Position numbers and translations under genes: made by a program. From Dyella nitratireducens (GTDB lineage Bacteria > Pseudomonadota > Gammaproteobacteria > Xanthomonadales > Rhodanobacteraceae), in contig NZ_BMJA01000002.1 in the NCBI RefSeq assembly GCF_014642835.1, positions 615,776 to 679,775 of the forward strand: 64,000 bases of DNA, given 5' to 3'. The notes below the pieces were generated by a model. The model searched no databases, was not told the origin of the DNA, and saw only the letters and a program-made list of their open reading frames with translations. Positions 42,737 to 50,313 of the stretch are shown piece after piece; position 1 is the first letter of the stretch, and each line of letters starts with the position of its first letter.

Positions 42737-43516
42737 TCACACAGCGCATGCAGCACTCCTCTTCCGCTTCCGCCACAACAACCCCGGCGCCCTCGGCAAC
42801 ATCCCAAGCAACAGCCGTGTATGCATCGCGGATATACGCAGGTTGTCGTGCAGCATATGGAAATGGGATAGACCGTTTTCCGGATAGATCACGCGGGTTG
42901 GCAGGTTGCGCACCGGTACCCCGCGCCACATAAGGCGTACCGCTACCTCGGTATCGAAATCCATGCGTGCGGGCAGGGGCGCGCGGTCGATTTCGGCACA
43001 CGTTGCTTTCAGCGGATAGAGACGGTAGCCGCACATCGAATCACGCAGCGTGAACGACAGCGTTTCCAGCCAAACACACAGGTGCGTGACATAGCGTCCA
43101 TACAGCCGGGCACGCGGCACACTTTCGTCATAGATGGGTTGGCCGCAGACCAGAGCGTTCGTATCCGCGCGGCCTTCCGCCAGAAAACGCGGCACGTCCG
43201 CCACGTCGTGCTGGCCGTCCGCATCGATCTGCAACGCGTGGGTGTAACCCGCATCGCGGGCCGTAATCAGGCCGGCAGTAATCGCGCGCCCCTTGCCGCT
43301 GTTGCGCGCCAAGCGAATCCGTTGCACATCATGGGAAACCAAGCCATCCAGCACCACGCGCGTAGCGTCATCGCTGCCATCGTCCACGATTACCACCGGC
43401 AAACCATGCGCGCGCAAGGCGGCAACCGTGGCGGCGATAGTGTCCTCATGGTTATAGATGGGAATCAGTGCGCAGGGATGGAAAGCTTCCGCGGCGGTCG
43501 CTGACGCAAACGGCAT
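42737..43516 (-). CDS. Family 2 glycosyltransferase of the aryl polyene locus
   Basis: 259 residues with a GT-A fold: ALIPIYNHEDTIAATVAALRA, VIVDDGSDD, and the DxD metal motif QIDADGQHD. Then RDSMCGYRLYPL and NLPTRVIYPENGLSHFHM follow as in polyprenol-phosphate-type GT2 enzymes. It corresponds to the N-terminal half of the fused ApeJ of enterobacteria; the LPLAT half is a separate gene at 34588-35568. It probably adds a sugar during lipid attachment. Confidence 0.88.
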   Translation of the reverse strand: MPFASATAAEAFHPCALIPIYNHEDTIAATVAALRAHGLPVVIVDDGSDDATRVVLDGLVSHDVQRIRLARNSGKGRAITAGLITARDAGYTHALQIDADGQHDVADVPRFLAEGRADTNALVCGQPIYDESVPRARLYGRYVTHLCVWLETLSFTLRDSMCGYRLYPLKATCAEIDRAPLPARMDFDTEVAVRLMWRGVPVRNLPTRVIYPENGLSHFHMLHDNLRISAMHTRLLLGMLPRAPGLLWRKRKRSAACAV

Positions 43517-43535
43517 GGACGTACCCGGCCAGCGT

Positions 43536-43805
43536 TCAACGCGTCAGCAGCGCACGCACAGTGGCGACCACGTCGCCGACCGTCCGCACGTTCTTGAAAT
43601 CCTCGGGCTTGATGCGCATGCCGGTCATGTCCTGCACCTGGATGGCCAGGTCCACGGCATCGATGCTATCCAGTTCCAGATCGGTGAACAGGTGGGTATC
43701 AGGTGTGACCCGGGCAGGATCGATCTCGAAGGTCTCATGCAGCACATCCTTGAGCCTGAGCAGGATGTCTTCGTCGCTGATCCCTGTTTTCAACATCGCA
43801 TTCAT
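43536..43805 (-). CDS. Acyl carrier protein (ApeE-type), first gene of the aryl polyene operon
   Basis: 89 residues. The phosphopantetheine attachment serine is S47 in LELDSIDAVDLAIQVQDMTG; helix 1 (DILLRLKDVLHETFEI) and KPEDFKNVRTVGDVVATV complete the fold. It lies 19 bp before the glycosyltransferase gene. Start at 43805, with another in-frame ATG at 43796. No gene of the same strand lies close upstream, so the operon promoter should be within 43806-44000. Confidence 0.88.
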   Translation of the reverse strand: MNAMLKTGISDEDILLRLKDVLHETFEIDPARVTPDTHLFTDLELDSIDAVDLAIQVQDMTGMRIKPEDFKNVRTVGDVVATVRALLTR

Positions 43806-44026
43806 ACACACCCAGCCTACGCTGCAGCCCTGCATACCTTCCCCATACCCTTATCGGCAGGCTCTGGCCGCACTGCAGGGCACATGGCGAAGCATCGATT
43901 GTTCCTAACCCGCAGAGCGGGTTCCCCTGTGACCTTTACCAATGATGGCAAGGCCTTACCACACATATTCTTGCGGCGAAAAGTCTAGCAGAACTGCCCG
44001 TGCTCCGACGGTCGGAGCAGGCAAAA

Positions 44027-44056
44027 GAAAACGCCGGTCAGGCGACCGGCGTTTTC
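44027..44056 (-). terminator. Rho-independent terminator of the leucine dehydrogenase-type gene
   Basis: AAAACGCCGGTC / GACCGGCGTTTT-like stem with a short loop and a minus-strand T-rich tail (TTTTCTTTTG). A second hairpin, TGCTCCGA/TCGGAGCA (44001-44019), follows. Together they separate this gene from the aryl polyene operon promoter. Confidence 0.85.
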
Positions 44057-44075
44057 GATACTCAGCAGTACAGTT

Positions 44076-45179
44076 TTACTGCCCGCGCATGCGGCCGGCA
44101 AAGCGCGGCGCGCCATTGCCCATGTGCGGCAGCTTGATCTTGCCGATCGATGCAATACGCTCCTCGGCCAGACGATCCGCCGCCTTGTAGGTCGGCACGT
44201 TCTGCGTCTTGCTGATTTCGAAGATGCGGCCCAGGTTGTAGTAAATGGTGCGCATCATGCGCATCGCACGCTCGCGGTTGTAGCCGTCGATTTCCAGCGA
44301 CACGTTCATCACGCCGCCGGCGTTCACGGCATAGTCCGGTGCGTACAGCACGCCGCGACGCTGCAGTTCTTCGCCGATCGCGTCGTTGGCCAGCTGGTTG
44401 TTGGCGGCGCCGCAGATGATCTTGGCCTTGATGCGGTCGATGGTCTGCTCGTTCACCGTGCCACCCAAGGCGCAGGGCGAGTACACGTCGGCGTTCACGT
44501 CGTAGATGTCATCCAGGCCCACCGCTTCGCAACCCAGTTCGTCCACGCAGCGCTGCACGGCGTCCTTGTTGATGTCGGTGACGAACACCTTCGCACCCTG
44601 TTCGCGCAGCAGCTTGATGAATTCGCTGCCCACGTGGCCGGCGCCCTGCACGGCGTAGCTGTACTTGCCCACGTCTTCATTGCCGTACTTGAAGTTCAGC
44701 GCGGCCATCAAACCCTGCAGCGTGCCGTACGCGGTGAACGGCGAGGGATCGCCCGAACCGCCGTGCACCTGATGCACGCCGGTGACGTATTCCGTTTCGC
44801 GGAACACGTATTCCATGTCGTTCACGTCGATGCCCACGTCTTCGGCCGTGATGTAGCGGCCGTTGAGCGAGTTGACGAAACGGCCAAAGGCGCGGAACAG
44901 CGCTTCGGATTTGTCTTTCGACGGATCGCCGATGATCACCGCTTTGCCACCGCCGAGGTTCAGGCCGGCCACGGCGTTCTTGTAGGTCATGCCGCGCGAC
45001 AGGCGCAGCACGTCGTTCACTGCATCTTGCTCGGTCTTGTACGGCCACATGCGCAGGCCGCCCAGTGCCGGGCCCAGCACCGTGTTATGGATCGCAATGA
45101 TGGCTTTCAGGCCGGCGTCTTGGTTATGGCAGAAGACGACTTCTTCATGGCCTGTTTTAGCGATGGTTTCGAAAATCAT
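44076..45179 (-). CDS. Leucine dehydrogenase-type amino acid dehydrogenase
   Basis: 367-residue Glu/Leu/Phe/Val dehydrogenase. The catalytic lysine region KNAVAGLNLGGGKAVIIGDP and the NAD motif AVQGAGHVGSEFIKLL are intact, and YAPDYAVNAGGVMNVSLE is typical of leucine dehydrogenases. It deaminates branched-chain amino acids to oxo acids, the entry into the catabolic genes found elsewhere in the window. A phenylalanine or general branched-chain preference cannot be ruled out. Start at 45179 (MIFETIAKTGHEEVVFC) is the family N-terminus. Confidence 0.92.
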   Translation of the reverse strand: MIFETIAKTGHEEVVFCHNQDAGLKAIIAIHNTVLGPALGGLRMWPYKTEQDAVNDVLRLSRGMTYKNAVAGLNLGGGKAVIIGDPSKDKSEALFRAFGRFVNSLNGRYITAEDVGIDVNDMEYVFRETEYVTGVHQVHGGSGDPSPFTAYGTLQGLMAALNFKYGNEDVGKYSYAVQGAGHVGSEFIKLLREQGAKVFVTDINKDAVQRCVDELGCEAVGLDDIYDVNADVYSPCALGGTVNEQTIDRIKAKIICGAANNQLANDAIGEELQRRGVLYAPDYAVNAGGVMNVSLEIDGYNRERAMRMMRTIYYNLGRIFEISKTQNVPTYKAADRLAEERIASIGKIKLPHMGNGAPRFAGRMRGQ

Positions 45180-45282
45180 TGGAACTTGAACTCCACGTTT
45201 GACGGTGCTGGGGAAGGCACTCGAATGGGAAAAGCGTTGGCCCCGCCAAGGACCTGTCGCCTGAAACTCAAAACCCCAGTTA

Positions 45283-45551
45283 GGGATGCTCTGACTCATT
45301 TTGCGTAGGTGGCATGATGTTCAGAAGGCCCGCAGGGTGTGTTGCGTGGCGCCGGGAAGACTGGCTGTCTTGCCAAGCCGCGCGGCACATCCTGCGGGCC
45401 TTCTGAACATCACCCTTCGGGCCGGCTCTGTCTGTTCGCATACCTTCGGCCCATCGTCTCGACAGACAACCAGTCTGCCTTCGTCGATGGTCCTGTGGTC
45501 TGCGAACAGACAGAGCCGGTGACACCTACGCAAAATGAGTCAGAGCATCCC
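45283..45551. repeat. 269-bp nested inverted-repeat element
   Basis: Outer arms of 29 bp, perfectly inverted (45283-45311 and 45523-45551, GGGATGCTCTGACTCATTTT...). Inside are two further perfect inverted pairs: 45319-45336 with 45391-45408 (GTTCAGAAGGCCCGCAGG) and 45422-45440 with 45501-45519 (CCGGCTCTGTCTGTTCGCA). No coding capacity. Possible MITE or structured RNA; there is no flanking direct repeat that I can see. Confidence 0.85.
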
Positions 45552-45627
45552 GTAGGCTGGGGCGGTGAGTTATCTCGATAATTTTAGTACGAGACGTGAA
45601 GGCAACGCTTTCGCATCGCAACAAACG

Positions 45628-45657
45628 AAAACGCCCCGCACGTATGCGGGGCGTTTT
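45628..45657. terminator. Bidirectional Rho-independent terminator
   Basis: AAAACGCCCCGCA and TGCGGGGCGTTTT pair around a 4-base loop, with T-runs on either strand. It lies 23 bp beyond the stop of the minus-strand YXWGXW lipoprotein gene. Confidence 0.88.
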
Positions 45658-45680
45658 TTGTTCACGTGAAAGCGGCGTGT

Positions 45681-46049
45681 TTACCCTTGAACCCAAACGC
45701 CTACGTGGAAGTGCCAGCCATCGGGATGACGTTCCCAATGCGGATGCACGTAGTGATAACCCGGACGCACGGCTTCCCAGTGACCGCGCACGGCAACGTA
45801 GCGGCCACCATCCCAATGGTAGTAACCACGTGCCCACACAAAACCCGGACGCGGCGGCGGCGCTTGTTCGATCACTTCCACCGGCGGTGGCTGCGGGGCC
45901 ACCACTTCCACGACCTGCGGCGGTGGTGGCGGAGGTGGTGCGACATACACGACACGGCGCGGCGGCGGTGCCGGCCGTTCAACAACACAACCGGCAAGCG
46001 TGGCTGCGACGCCGGCAACAACCAGCAAGGATGCAAAACGTAATGACAT
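45681..46049 (-). CDS. YXWGXW-repeat lipoprotein
   Basis: 122 residues. Lipobox LAGC gives a lipidated cysteine at residue 21. A Pro-rich stretch (APPPPPPPQVVE) precedes a C-terminal array of aromatic motifs: RPGFVWARGYYHWDGGRYVAVRGHW, GYHYVHPHWERHPDGWHFH. Such repeats are found in envelope proteins of proteobacteria; function unknown. It follows a similar gene (46182-46511) by 132 bp on the same strand, and has its own terminator. Confidence 0.85.
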   Translation of the reverse strand: MSLRFASLLVVAGVAATLAGCVVERPAPPPRRVVYVAPPPPPPPQVVEVVAPQPPPVEVIEQAPPPRPGFVWARGYYHWDGGRYVAVRGHWEAVRPGYHYVHPHWERHPDGWHFHVGVWVQG

Positions 46050-46181
46050 TGAAGCCCCCAGAGAATTGGATCGGAGCTGCCGATCCGGTCAGCGCCATGC
46101 GCAGTCTAATTGGCGAAGCTGTCGTGGAACCTGCGCTTCATCGTGCGATGAAGCGCAGGTTTTTGCGGGAAAAACTAGCGA

Positions 46182-46511
46182 TCAACGACCCCAGTAACCA
46201 TCACGCCAGTACCAACTTGGCCCGCGATGGTCCCAGCCACCTGGATACCAACGATAGCCCGGGCGTGCACGCACCCAATTGCCACCGACCCACACGTGAC
46301 GGCGGTAACGCGGATCCCAGCGCCAGTAGCCCGGTACCCAGACAAAACCACGGCGCGGCGCCGGCACAACTTCATAACGCGGCGGCGGCGGCGCCACATT
46401 GATGCCAACGCCCACGCTCACTTGCGCGGATGCAGGTGGCGTGTAGCTCACGCTAGCCAACGCAAGACCGATACCTGCAACAAAGGCCAGTTTGCGGGTG
46501 ATGTTGATCAT
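46182..46511 (-). CDS. YXWGXW-repeat secreted protein
   Basis: 109 residues with a Sec signal peptide (FVAGIGLALASVSYTPPASA, cleavage after ASA). The mature protein has VSVGVGINVAPPPPRY and then three aromatic units: RRGFVWVPGYWRWDPRYRRHVWVGGNWVRARPGYRWYPGGW. It is a paralogue of the adjacent lipoprotein but is not lipidated. The role is unknown. Confidence 0.83.
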   Translation of the reverse strand: MINITRKLAFVAGIGLALASVSYTPPASAQVSVGVGINVAPPPPRYEVVPAPRRGFVWVPGYWRWDPRYRRHVWVGGNWVRARPGYRWYPGGWDHRGPSWYWRDGYWGR

Positions 46512-46704
46512 GTGTCTCTCTCCTTAAGTAAGGCAGCGGCTATCAGCAGCTGTCGAATGGGGGAACGCGAGCGAGTCGGGCGATGTTGACGTGATTGCTT
46601 TCGGTTGTTCAGGTAGCAGCAGAATTATTTGCGACGGTTTTATCTGCGGGCATTCGTATGAAGCGGAGACTGGCATACCTCCATGACGCTTTGATCGAAG
46701 CACT

Positions 46705-46823
46705 CGTCATTCCGGCGAAAGCCGGAATCCAGTGAAACATGGCGCGCGCAGCGCATAACACAAAGCGTTCGTGTGCTTCGCACGCTTTATTCCGACTGGA
46801 TTCCGGCTTTCGCCGGAATGACG
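46705..46823. repeat. TCATTCCGGCGAA palindrome with a 64-bp centre
   Basis: Arms 46705-46732 and 46797-46823 in perfect inversion. The centre includes GTGTGCTTCGCACGC, related to the centre of the copy at 38241-38373. Confidence 0.88.
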
Positions 46824-46885
46824 GTGAAGGGGAAATGGAGCGCACTGACGCAATGAATATTTAACGAAATAAGCTGTAGAAATAA

Positions 46886-46900
46886 AACGAACGGTCGTGC
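46886..46900. promoter_or_regulatory. Candidate TetR-family operator
   Basis: ACGAACGGTCGT (46887-46898) has inverted ends ACGA/TCGT and lies 15 bp before the regulator's start, where an autoregulating TetR repressor would bind. Assigned by symmetry and position only. Confidence 0.4.
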
Positions 46901-46913
46901 TATTTTCTCGACC

Positions 46914-47519
46914 ATGAGCCCTATCACTACCCCCACCAAAGGCGCCGCGACCCGCGAGCTCATCCTCGATCACGCCTACGAACTAGCCCGCCAGGACGGC
47001 CTGGAAGGCCTTTCCATCGGCGCCCTGGCCTTGGGTGTAGGCATGTCCAAGAGCGGCGTATTTGCCCATTTCGGCTCCCGCGAAGAGCTGCAGCTGGCCT
47101 TGTTGGATGCTGCCTCCAAGCGCCTCGTGGATTTCGTGCTCCGGCCCGCCGTGCAACAACCGCGCGGCGTGAAGCGCCTGCGCGCCATTCTGGAAGGCTG
47201 GTCCGAATGGGTCCGCATTCACTACAACGGCTGCGTGCTGATCAGCGCGGTCACGGAATACGACGGACGCGAAGACAGTCTGTTGCGTGCGCGCGTGAAG
47301 CAGCAGCAAACAGGCTGGCGCAATGAATTGATGCGCGCGATTCGCCAAGCCGCCGAAGCAGGTGATCTGCGCGCAGATACCGACGCCGATCAACTCGCCT
47401 TCGAAATCTTTGCCGTGATGCTCGGCCTGCATCACGACGCCAGCTTGTTCGGCTTCGACCAGGCCCACCGACAGACATGGGCAGCGATCGATCGCCTGCT
47501 CGCCAGTTATCAGCCTTAA
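46914..47519 (+). CDS. TetR/AcrR-family transcriptional regulator
   Basis: 201 residues. The N-terminal HTH is clear (TRELILDHAYELARQDGLEGLSIGALALGVGMSKSGVFAHFGSREELQLALL). The C-terminal ligand domain (VKRLRAILEGWSEWVRIHYNGCVLISA) resembles the TetR_C subgroup of YsiA/AcrR-like repressors. It probably controls itself and the alpha/beta hydrolase gene that begins 10 bp later. Ligand unknown. Confidence 0.9.
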   Translation: MSPITTPTKGAATRELILDHAYELARQDGLEGLSIGALALGVGMSKSGVFAHFGSREELQLALLDAASKRLVDFVLRPAVQQPRGVKRLRAILEGWSEWVRIHYNGCVLISAVTEYDGREDSLLRARVKQQQTGWRNELMRAIRQAAEAGDLRADTDADQLAFEIFAVMLGLHHDASLFGFDQAHRQTWAAIDRLLASYQP

Positions 47520-47529
47520 GGAGGCTGCC

Positions 47530-48462
47530 ATGACACGCCAAACCGTCAGTTCGCATCATCGTTCTTCACGCACCACGCTGAAGCTGCGCGCTGTGCGTCT
47601 TGGTTTCGCAGTCGGCAGCCGGCTTGCGCCGAACCATACGGTAGATCGCGCAGCACGCCTGTTCGCCACGCCATTCGCCAGCAGCCGTACCCGCGCACGT
47701 GATGCGCAACCGGATGACACCATGCAGCGCGGCGAACTTGTCATCAACGGCGAATCCATTGCGACGTACGTATGGGGTGATCCTTCCAGGCAACCGTACG
47801 CATTATTGGTGCATGGCTGGTCCAGCTTCGGCCTGCGCTATCTGCCGTGGGTCGCGAAGTTGCGTGAGCTGGGCTTTGCCGTGGTGACGTTCGATCAACC
47901 CGGCCATGGCGCCAGCAGCGGCAATTTGTGCACCTTGCCGGATTTCATTGCCACCATTCGCGCCATCGGCAGGCACTTCGGCAACGCGGCATTGGCGATT
48001 GGTCACTCGATGGGTGGTGCCGCTGTCGCATTGGCGCAAGACGAACACTGGTATGCACGGCGCCTGGTTTTGATTGCACCGGCCGCTGATATCGAGGCAG
48101 CCGCGGGTCGCTTTATCCGCTTCGTGCGACTTGGTGAACATCTGCGCGAACCCTTCATTGCGTGGTGCGAACGCCGCACCGGCGTGCGCATGCGCGAGCT
48201 GCAGGTGCATCGTCACGTTCCAACGCTCGGTCAGCCGGGCTTGATCGTGCATGACCTGGATGATCGCGAAGTGCCGTGGGATGAGGGCGAGCGATATGCG
48301 CGCTATTGGCCTGGGGCGCGGTTGCTTACCACGCAAGGCTTGGGGCATCACCGCGTGCTGGATGCGCCGGAAGTGATCGAGGCGACGCTGGCATTCTTGC
48401 GTGGCGAACGTGTGGGCGATCGCGTGGTGGCTTCGCCGAATTTGCCGTTCGGCCTGGCGTAA
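47530..48462 (+). CDS. Alpha/beta hydrolase
   Basis: 310 residues. The oxyanion stretch LLVHGWSSFGLRY, the nucleophile S160 in GHSMGGAAV, the acid region HDLDDREVPWDEGE and the histidine in GLGHHRVL form a complete triad. The first 65 residues are a basic, variable extension. Likely an esterase or lipase; substrate unknown. The gene is coupled to the TetR regulator, so its substrate may be, or may release, the regulator's ligand. Confidence 0.87.
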   Translation: MTRQTVSSHHRSSRTTLKLRAVRLGFAVGSRLAPNHTVDRAARLFATPFASSRTRARDAQPDDTMQRGELVINGESIATYVWGDPSRQPYALLVHGWSSFGLRYLPWVAKLRELGFAVVTFDQPGHGASSGNLCTLPDFIATIRAIGRHFGNAALAIGHSMGGAAVALAQDEHWYARRLVLIAPAADIEAAAGRFIRFVRLGEHLREPFIAWCERRTGVRMRELQVHRHVPTLGQPGLIVHDLDDREVPWDEGERYARYWPGARLLTTQGLGHHRVLDAPEVIEATLAFLRGERVGDRVVASPNLPFGLA

Positions 48463-48814
48463 TCACTCCAACTTCAATCTCGCCTGGCCATCCCCCAATC
48501 ACCTCACCGTCATTCCGGTTTTCGCCCACTGCTGTCCGGGGAAAATTCGCTGCGCTCTAGATAGGCATCTGCCACGCAACCGAAGCCCCTATTTTTGCCA
48601 GCAAATTCAACGCTAGCGATTCGTCGCCCCGGCGAACGCCGGGGTCCAGTGTCTTTGACGATCTGCAAGTCGCTGGGTCCCGGCTTTCGCCGGGACGACG
48701 AGTCTTTTAGCCATGTCGCTAAAACAAACAACACTTTCCCCGGACAGCAGTGGGCTTTCGCCGGAATGACGGTGAGGCATGCATAACCATCAGCGCGATA
48801 ACCCACAAAAAAAC
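48463..48814. other. Intergenic region filled by nested palindromic repeats
   Basis: 352 bp between convergent genes. Apart from the composite repeat at 48503-48777 nothing else was seen. Confidence 0.75.
48503..48777. repeat. Three-layer composite of palindromic repeats
   Basis: Outer layer: a TCATTCCGG palindrome (left 48503-48523, right 48755-48777) whose left arm is cut. Middle layer: a perfect 20-bp inverted pair, CCCACTGCTGTCCGGGGAAA, at 48525-48544 and 48735-48754. Inner layer: a TCGTCGCCCCGGCGAACGCC palindrome at 48621-48701. The arrangement reads as successive insertions of one element inside another. Confidence 0.82.
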
Positions 48815-50053
48815 TCACATCCGGTTGTAACACGCCTCATCCAACACCCCTTCCGACTTCGCCACCATCACCGCCGTCACCGTATCGCCGGTAACATTCG
48901 CCGACGTACAACACATATCCAGCAAACGATCCACCGCCGCAATCACCGCAATCACCTCCAGCGGCAAGCCCACCGACGACAGCACCAAACTCATCACCAC
49001 CAGCGCCGCCCCCGGCACGCCCGCGGCACCAATCGAAGCCAGCGTCGTCGTCAATACCACCATCACCATCTGCATCAGCGACAGCTCGATGCCGTAGGCA
49101 TTGCTGGAAAAAATCGCCACTGTGCCGAGATACACCGCAAGGCCCGACATATTGATGGTGGAACCCAGCGGCAACACAAAGCTCGCTACCCGCGAATCCA
49201 CGCCCATGCGCTGCTGCGTGTTCTCCAGATTCAGTGGCAACGTGGCGGCACTGCTGGCAGACGAGTAAGCAAACAACTGCACCGGAATCGCTTTACGCAG
49301 AAACGGCAGCGGATTCAAGCGGAACAGCATCAGCATCAGCGCACACAACACCACCATGAAGAAGATCATCACCGCGTAGTTAACCGCTACCAGCGCACCC
49401 AGATGGCCGAGCACCGAGAAACCATGGTCCGCCGTCACATACGCCATCAGGCCAAACACACCGATCGGGGCAAACTTCAGCACCATGCCAATCAGCTTGA
49501 ACACGACCGCTGACATGGCATCGAAGAAGTTGCGCACGGGTGAAGCTTTGTCACCGGTCAAGTTGATGGCCAAGCCGAACAACACCGCGAACACAATCGT
49601 CGGCAGCAAAGCCCCATCCGCAAACGACTTGAACGGATTGGAAGGAATCGCACTCAGCAGCGCATCCTTCATGCTGATTGACTGCTGAGCAACCGCCGCA
49701 CCCGTGCTGTCAGCCAAGCCAAAGCCGCTACCCACATGGAAGAAACTCGCCGCACCCATGGCAAGTAACGCCATGATCGCCATCGACACCATGTAAATCG
49801 CTATCGACTTCCACGCGATACGGCGCATGGCCGCCAAATCAGTCAGCGAAGTAATGCCGCACACCACCGATACAAACACCACCGGCACCACGCACATGCG
49901 GATCAGCGACATAAACACGTCACCAAGTGGTTGCAACATCTTTGCCGGCTCACCAAAGAAGTGTCCGACAGCAAGGCCAAGCAGCATCGCAATCAGAATC
50001 TGATGCCACATTTGCAGGCTGAATCGTTTCGCCAAAGTCTTGGATGAAGTCAT
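48815..50053 (-). CDS. Dicarboxylate/amino acid:cation symporter (DAACS family)
   Basis: 412-residue sodium- or proton-coupled symporter with eight membrane helices and two re-entrant loops. The serine-rich HP1 (AYSSASSAATLPLNLEN), the NMDGT-like segment here reading GSTINMSGLAVYLG, HP2 (ASIGAAGVPGAALVVMSLVLSSVGLP) and the final helix with DRLLDMCCTSANVTGD are present. The motif differs from NMDGT of typical glutamate or C4-dicarboxylate carriers (NMSG), so the substrate is uncertain; serine/threonine or a neutral amino acid are options. Start at 50053 with GGGGA upstream. Confidence 0.88.
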   Translation of the reverse strand: MTSSKTLAKRFSLQMWHQILIAMLLGLAVGHFFGEPAKMLQPLGDVFMSLIRMCVVPVVFVSVVCGITSLTDLAAMRRIAWKSIAIYMVSMAIMALLAMGAASFFHVGSGFGLADSTGAAVAQQSISMKDALLSAIPSNPFKSFADGALLPTIVFAVLFGLAINLTGDKASPVRNFFDAMSAVVFKLIGMVLKFAPIGVFGLMAYVTADHGFSVLGHLGALVAVNYAVMIFFMVVLCALMLMLFRLNPLPFLRKAIPVQLFAYSSASSAATLPLNLENTQQRMGVDSRVASFVLPLGSTINMSGLAVYLGTVAIFSSNAYGIELSLMQMVMVVLTTTLASIGAAGVPGAALVVMSLVLSSVGLPLEVIAVIAAVDRLLDMCCTSANVTGDTVTAVMVAKSEGVLDEACYNRM

Positions 50054-50313
50054 GGAAGTGGTCCCCGAAAAGTACAAGCCGAGCATGCGGTGTCCTCCGC
50101 ATGCTTTTGAGGAATCTCAATAGAAGTTGGGTAGCTGCTAAAAATTTCGTTAGTCAGGTGCAGCCATGCGCACCCGTGTGGAGCAGGCGTTGCACCCGCT
50201 CGACAAGCTATATATCGAGGTCACTACTGTCTGCAGGGGATGGACCACAAGCGTTCCATCCTCAACCCCACTAGAATAGTTGCACTTGGAACATCCCCGT
50301 TCTCGGAGTCCCC

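Larger units (their letters stand above)
45180..45680. other. Intergenic region dominated by nested inverted repeats
   Basis: 501 bp between the leucine dehydrogenase-type gene and the YXWGXW genes. It holds a 269-bp nested inverted-repeat element (45283-45551), a half GTAGGCTGGGG arm at 45552-45562 and a terminator (45628-45657). Any open frame across it is an artefact of the repeats. Confidence 0.75.
46512..46913. other. Intergenic region with a palindromic repeat and the TetR promoter
   Basis: 402 bp. It contains the TCATTCCGGCGAA palindrome (46705-46823) and, next to the regulator gene, an AT-rich stretch (46859-46887) suitable for a promoter. Nothing else seen. Confidence 0.7.

Noticed and set aside
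42657-43034. Longer N-terminus for the LolA-like protein
   Set aside because: It passes through the glycosyltransferase gene and both palindrome arms and would bury the signal peptide; only 42749 remains as a credible alternative.
50054-50313. Cobalamin riboswitch upstream of the B12-dependent icmF
   Set aside because: No B12-box-like conserved core could be found in the 260 bp.
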